DNA of 15,792 nt from an uncultured Eubacteriales bacterium (lineage in GTDB: Bacteria > Bacillota > Clostridia > Lachnospirales > Lachnospiraceae). Position numbers and translations under genes: made by a program. The DNA is taken from NCBI GenBank assembly GCA_949297565.1, contig CASFUI010000258.1, forward strand, positions 1-15,792, in the 5' to 3' direction. The notes beneath the pieces are model-generated. The model was not told where the DNA came from and searched no databases. It saw only the letters and a list, made by a program, of their open reading frames with translations. This document shows, piece after piece, positions 14,715-15,792 of the stretch (its first letter is position 1; each line of letters starts with the position of its first letter).

Positions 14715-14843
14715 TTGTTCACATGCTTTACATCGGCAAGTGAGGGACTGTCGTTGAATGAGCTTGCGCAGGTTATGGCTGAACTTGGCTGTGAAAACGC
14801 ATATAATCTTGACGGAGGCGGCTCAACTACCATTTCGGAGTAA
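14715..14843 (+). pseudogene. Fragment of a phosphodiester glycosidase (NAGPA-type) domain
   Basis: This short frame ends in TAA and encodes GLSLNELAQVMAELGCENAYNLDGGGSTTI. It matches the C-terminal core of NAGPA-type phosphodiester glycosidase domains, where LDGGGSTTM follows a helix like LDELAQLMLELGC. An in-frame TAA (14712-14714) lies just before it, and neither a start codon with ribosome site nor the rest of the roughly 150-200 residue domain is present. It is a remnant cut at both ends. Confidence 0.6.
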
Positions 14844-15010
14844 CCGCGCTTACGGTCGGAAGTTTGCTAAGGGGAATATTTGAAATCGCGGGGACATCGT
14901 CCGTTTATCAGCAGTGGCTTATGATTGCCGGATGGTGTATGCTGGCAGCGGGGACGATAAGTGATATTATAAAATTGTGTTTTAAACGCTGCAGTCGGAA
15001 TATCCCTTAA
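14813..15010 (+). pseudogene. C-terminal fragment of a membrane protein
   Basis: A second frame, overlapping the glycosidase fragment but shifted, stays open for about 65 codons to TAA at 15008-15010. It reads FGVTALTVGSLLRGIFEIAGTSSVYQQWLMIAGWCMLAAGTISDIIKLCFKR, with one or two hydrophobic helices and a basic tail, like the end of an integral membrane protein. It has no start codon with a ribosome site. The change from one protein-like frame to another near 14830 suggests a deletion junction. I do not recognise the family. The interval 14627-14714 before it is AT-rich with nothing recognisable. Confidence 0.4.
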
Positions 15011-15024
15011 TTACTATTTATAGC

Positions 15025-15792
15025 TTAATCTAACCATTCCTTTAAATCGTCACTGCTCCAGCTGTTACCTTGTTCATCCTGTGCTGTCCAACTTCCATCA
15101 GAATATTCTTTATACTCTGTTGTGCCATCACTATCCGTATACCATGAAGTTCCTGTTTGATAGCGACCGTTAGATGTGGAGCCGCCATAACTTCCACCTG
15201 AAGAACTGCCGGAACTATCATAGTCGCCAAAACCTGAAGAAGCCTGCTGTGCGGCTTGCCTTGCCTCTTCATCCTGTCTTGCTTTTTCTTCGGCTTCTTT
15301 TATCTCCTGTTCTTCAATCTCCGCGATACGTTTCTCATAGGATAAAATAAGCGTATTTATAGAACCTGTATAGGTAAGCGCTTCTTCATCTGTGCAAACG
15401 GTGTACATTTCAGATGTGATTGTCTCTGACAGGACGGAGAGGTTAGATTTGGCTGTATTTATACGTTCCTTGTCAGCTATTTCTTCAAGATTGTCTAATG
15501 TGTTATCAGAAAGTGTCTTTTCATATTCCGAAATAAAATAGGACTTCATAGTATTTATTTCGTTATTATATTTTTGGATAATTTCGTCCAATGGAGTACC
15601 TGTTTTGCTGTAAGCTGTGAAATCATTGGATATATTTCGAAGTATTTCTATTTTTTTGCCGCGGTCGTCTGCATTAGAAAAACTGTCATTATACTCTGTG
15701 ATCTGGGCTGTATATGTATCTGATTCTTTTTGACGCTGATATTTCTGATACATAAATACTCCAATGACAGATGTAATAATAAGCAATACGAC
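15025..15792 (-). CDS. Membrane-anchored coiled-coil protein with Gly/Ser-rich tail, 5' end outside window
   Basis: The frame is open to the window edge (255 residues seen) so its start is probably outside; TTG at 15786 is only an internal possibility. The visible part begins with a hydrophobic segment (VVLLIITSVIGVFMY), then a basic YQKYQRQK, consistent with a membrane anchor and an outward domain. A long helical region with charged heptad-like sequence follows, ending in EKRIAEIEEQEIKEAEEKARQDEEARQAAQQ. A Gly/Ser-rich linker (about residues 187-210) leads to a C-terminal module rich in Trp, Tyr, Asp and Ser. I do not recognise a family. It runs convergent to the decayed fragments and has no visible terminator. 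Confidence 0.75.
   Translation of the reverse strand, partial: VVLLIITSVIGVFMYQKYQRQKESDTYTAQITEYNDSFSNADDRGKKIEILRNISNDFTAYSKTGTPLDEIIQKYNNEINTMKSYFISEYEKTLSDNTLDNLEEIADKERINTAKSNLSVLSETITSEMYTVCTDEEALTYTGSINTLILSYEKRIAEIEEQEIKEAEEKARQDEEARQAAQQASSGFGDYDSSGSSSGGSYGGSTSNGRYQTGTSWYTDSDGTTEYKEYSDGSWTAQDEQGNSWSSDDLKEWLD

Overview
The window looks like chromosomal DNA from a low-to-mid-GC Gram-positive bacterium of the class Clostridia. Supporting signs are a CIRCE (HrcA) operator, strong AGGAG-type ribosome binding sites, frequent GTG and possible TTG starts, a BcrA/LanF-type ABC transporter with its two-component system, and an Rpn-family nuclease remnant. Family or genus cannot be fixed from the sequence alone. 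Protein names come from recognised motifs; no database search was run.

Layout. (1) 1-734: the end of one half and all of the second half of a split chromate (ChrA-type) transporter. (2) 758-6250: a consensus promoter and short structured leader, then a tight operon of tcdA (tRNA ct6A dehydratase), larE (sulfur insertion), metF, a TtcA-family tRNA thiolase and an IscS/NifS cysteine desulfurase. An OmpR-type response regulator follows 2 nt later, and a terminator closes the unit. (3) 6281-9066: a BcrA-type ABC ATPase, its permease, a 130-nt block of nested hairpins, and a small sensor kinase that is probably the partner of the upstream regulator. (4) 9121-9777: CIRCE-controlled hsp20 with its own promoter and terminator. 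(5) 9802-14007: a MarR regulator whose promoter carries a palindrome in its spacer, followed by a heterodimeric ABC exporter pair. (6) 14054-15010: decayed DNA with a hairpin, a 5'-truncated Rpn-type nuclease gene, and two out-of-frame gene fragments joined together. (7) 15025-15792: a minus-strand membrane-anchored coiled-coil protein that runs off the window.

Functional reading. The first operon groups a sulfur source (the desulfurase) with two PP-loop enzymes that use or insert sulfur and with two further tRNA or one-carbon genes. It reads as a sulfur-trafficking and tRNA-modification unit. The next two modules are typical of peptide or drug detoxification: one sensed by a two-component system, the other by a MarR repressor that probably controls its own promoter.

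The least explained sequence is the RNA-like block at 8021-8153. It holds three hairpins, and a 10-nt loop segment is perfectly complementary to its 3' end. It sits where a second permease gene would be expected. No CRISPR array, tRNA, rRNA or intact insertion sequence was seen.
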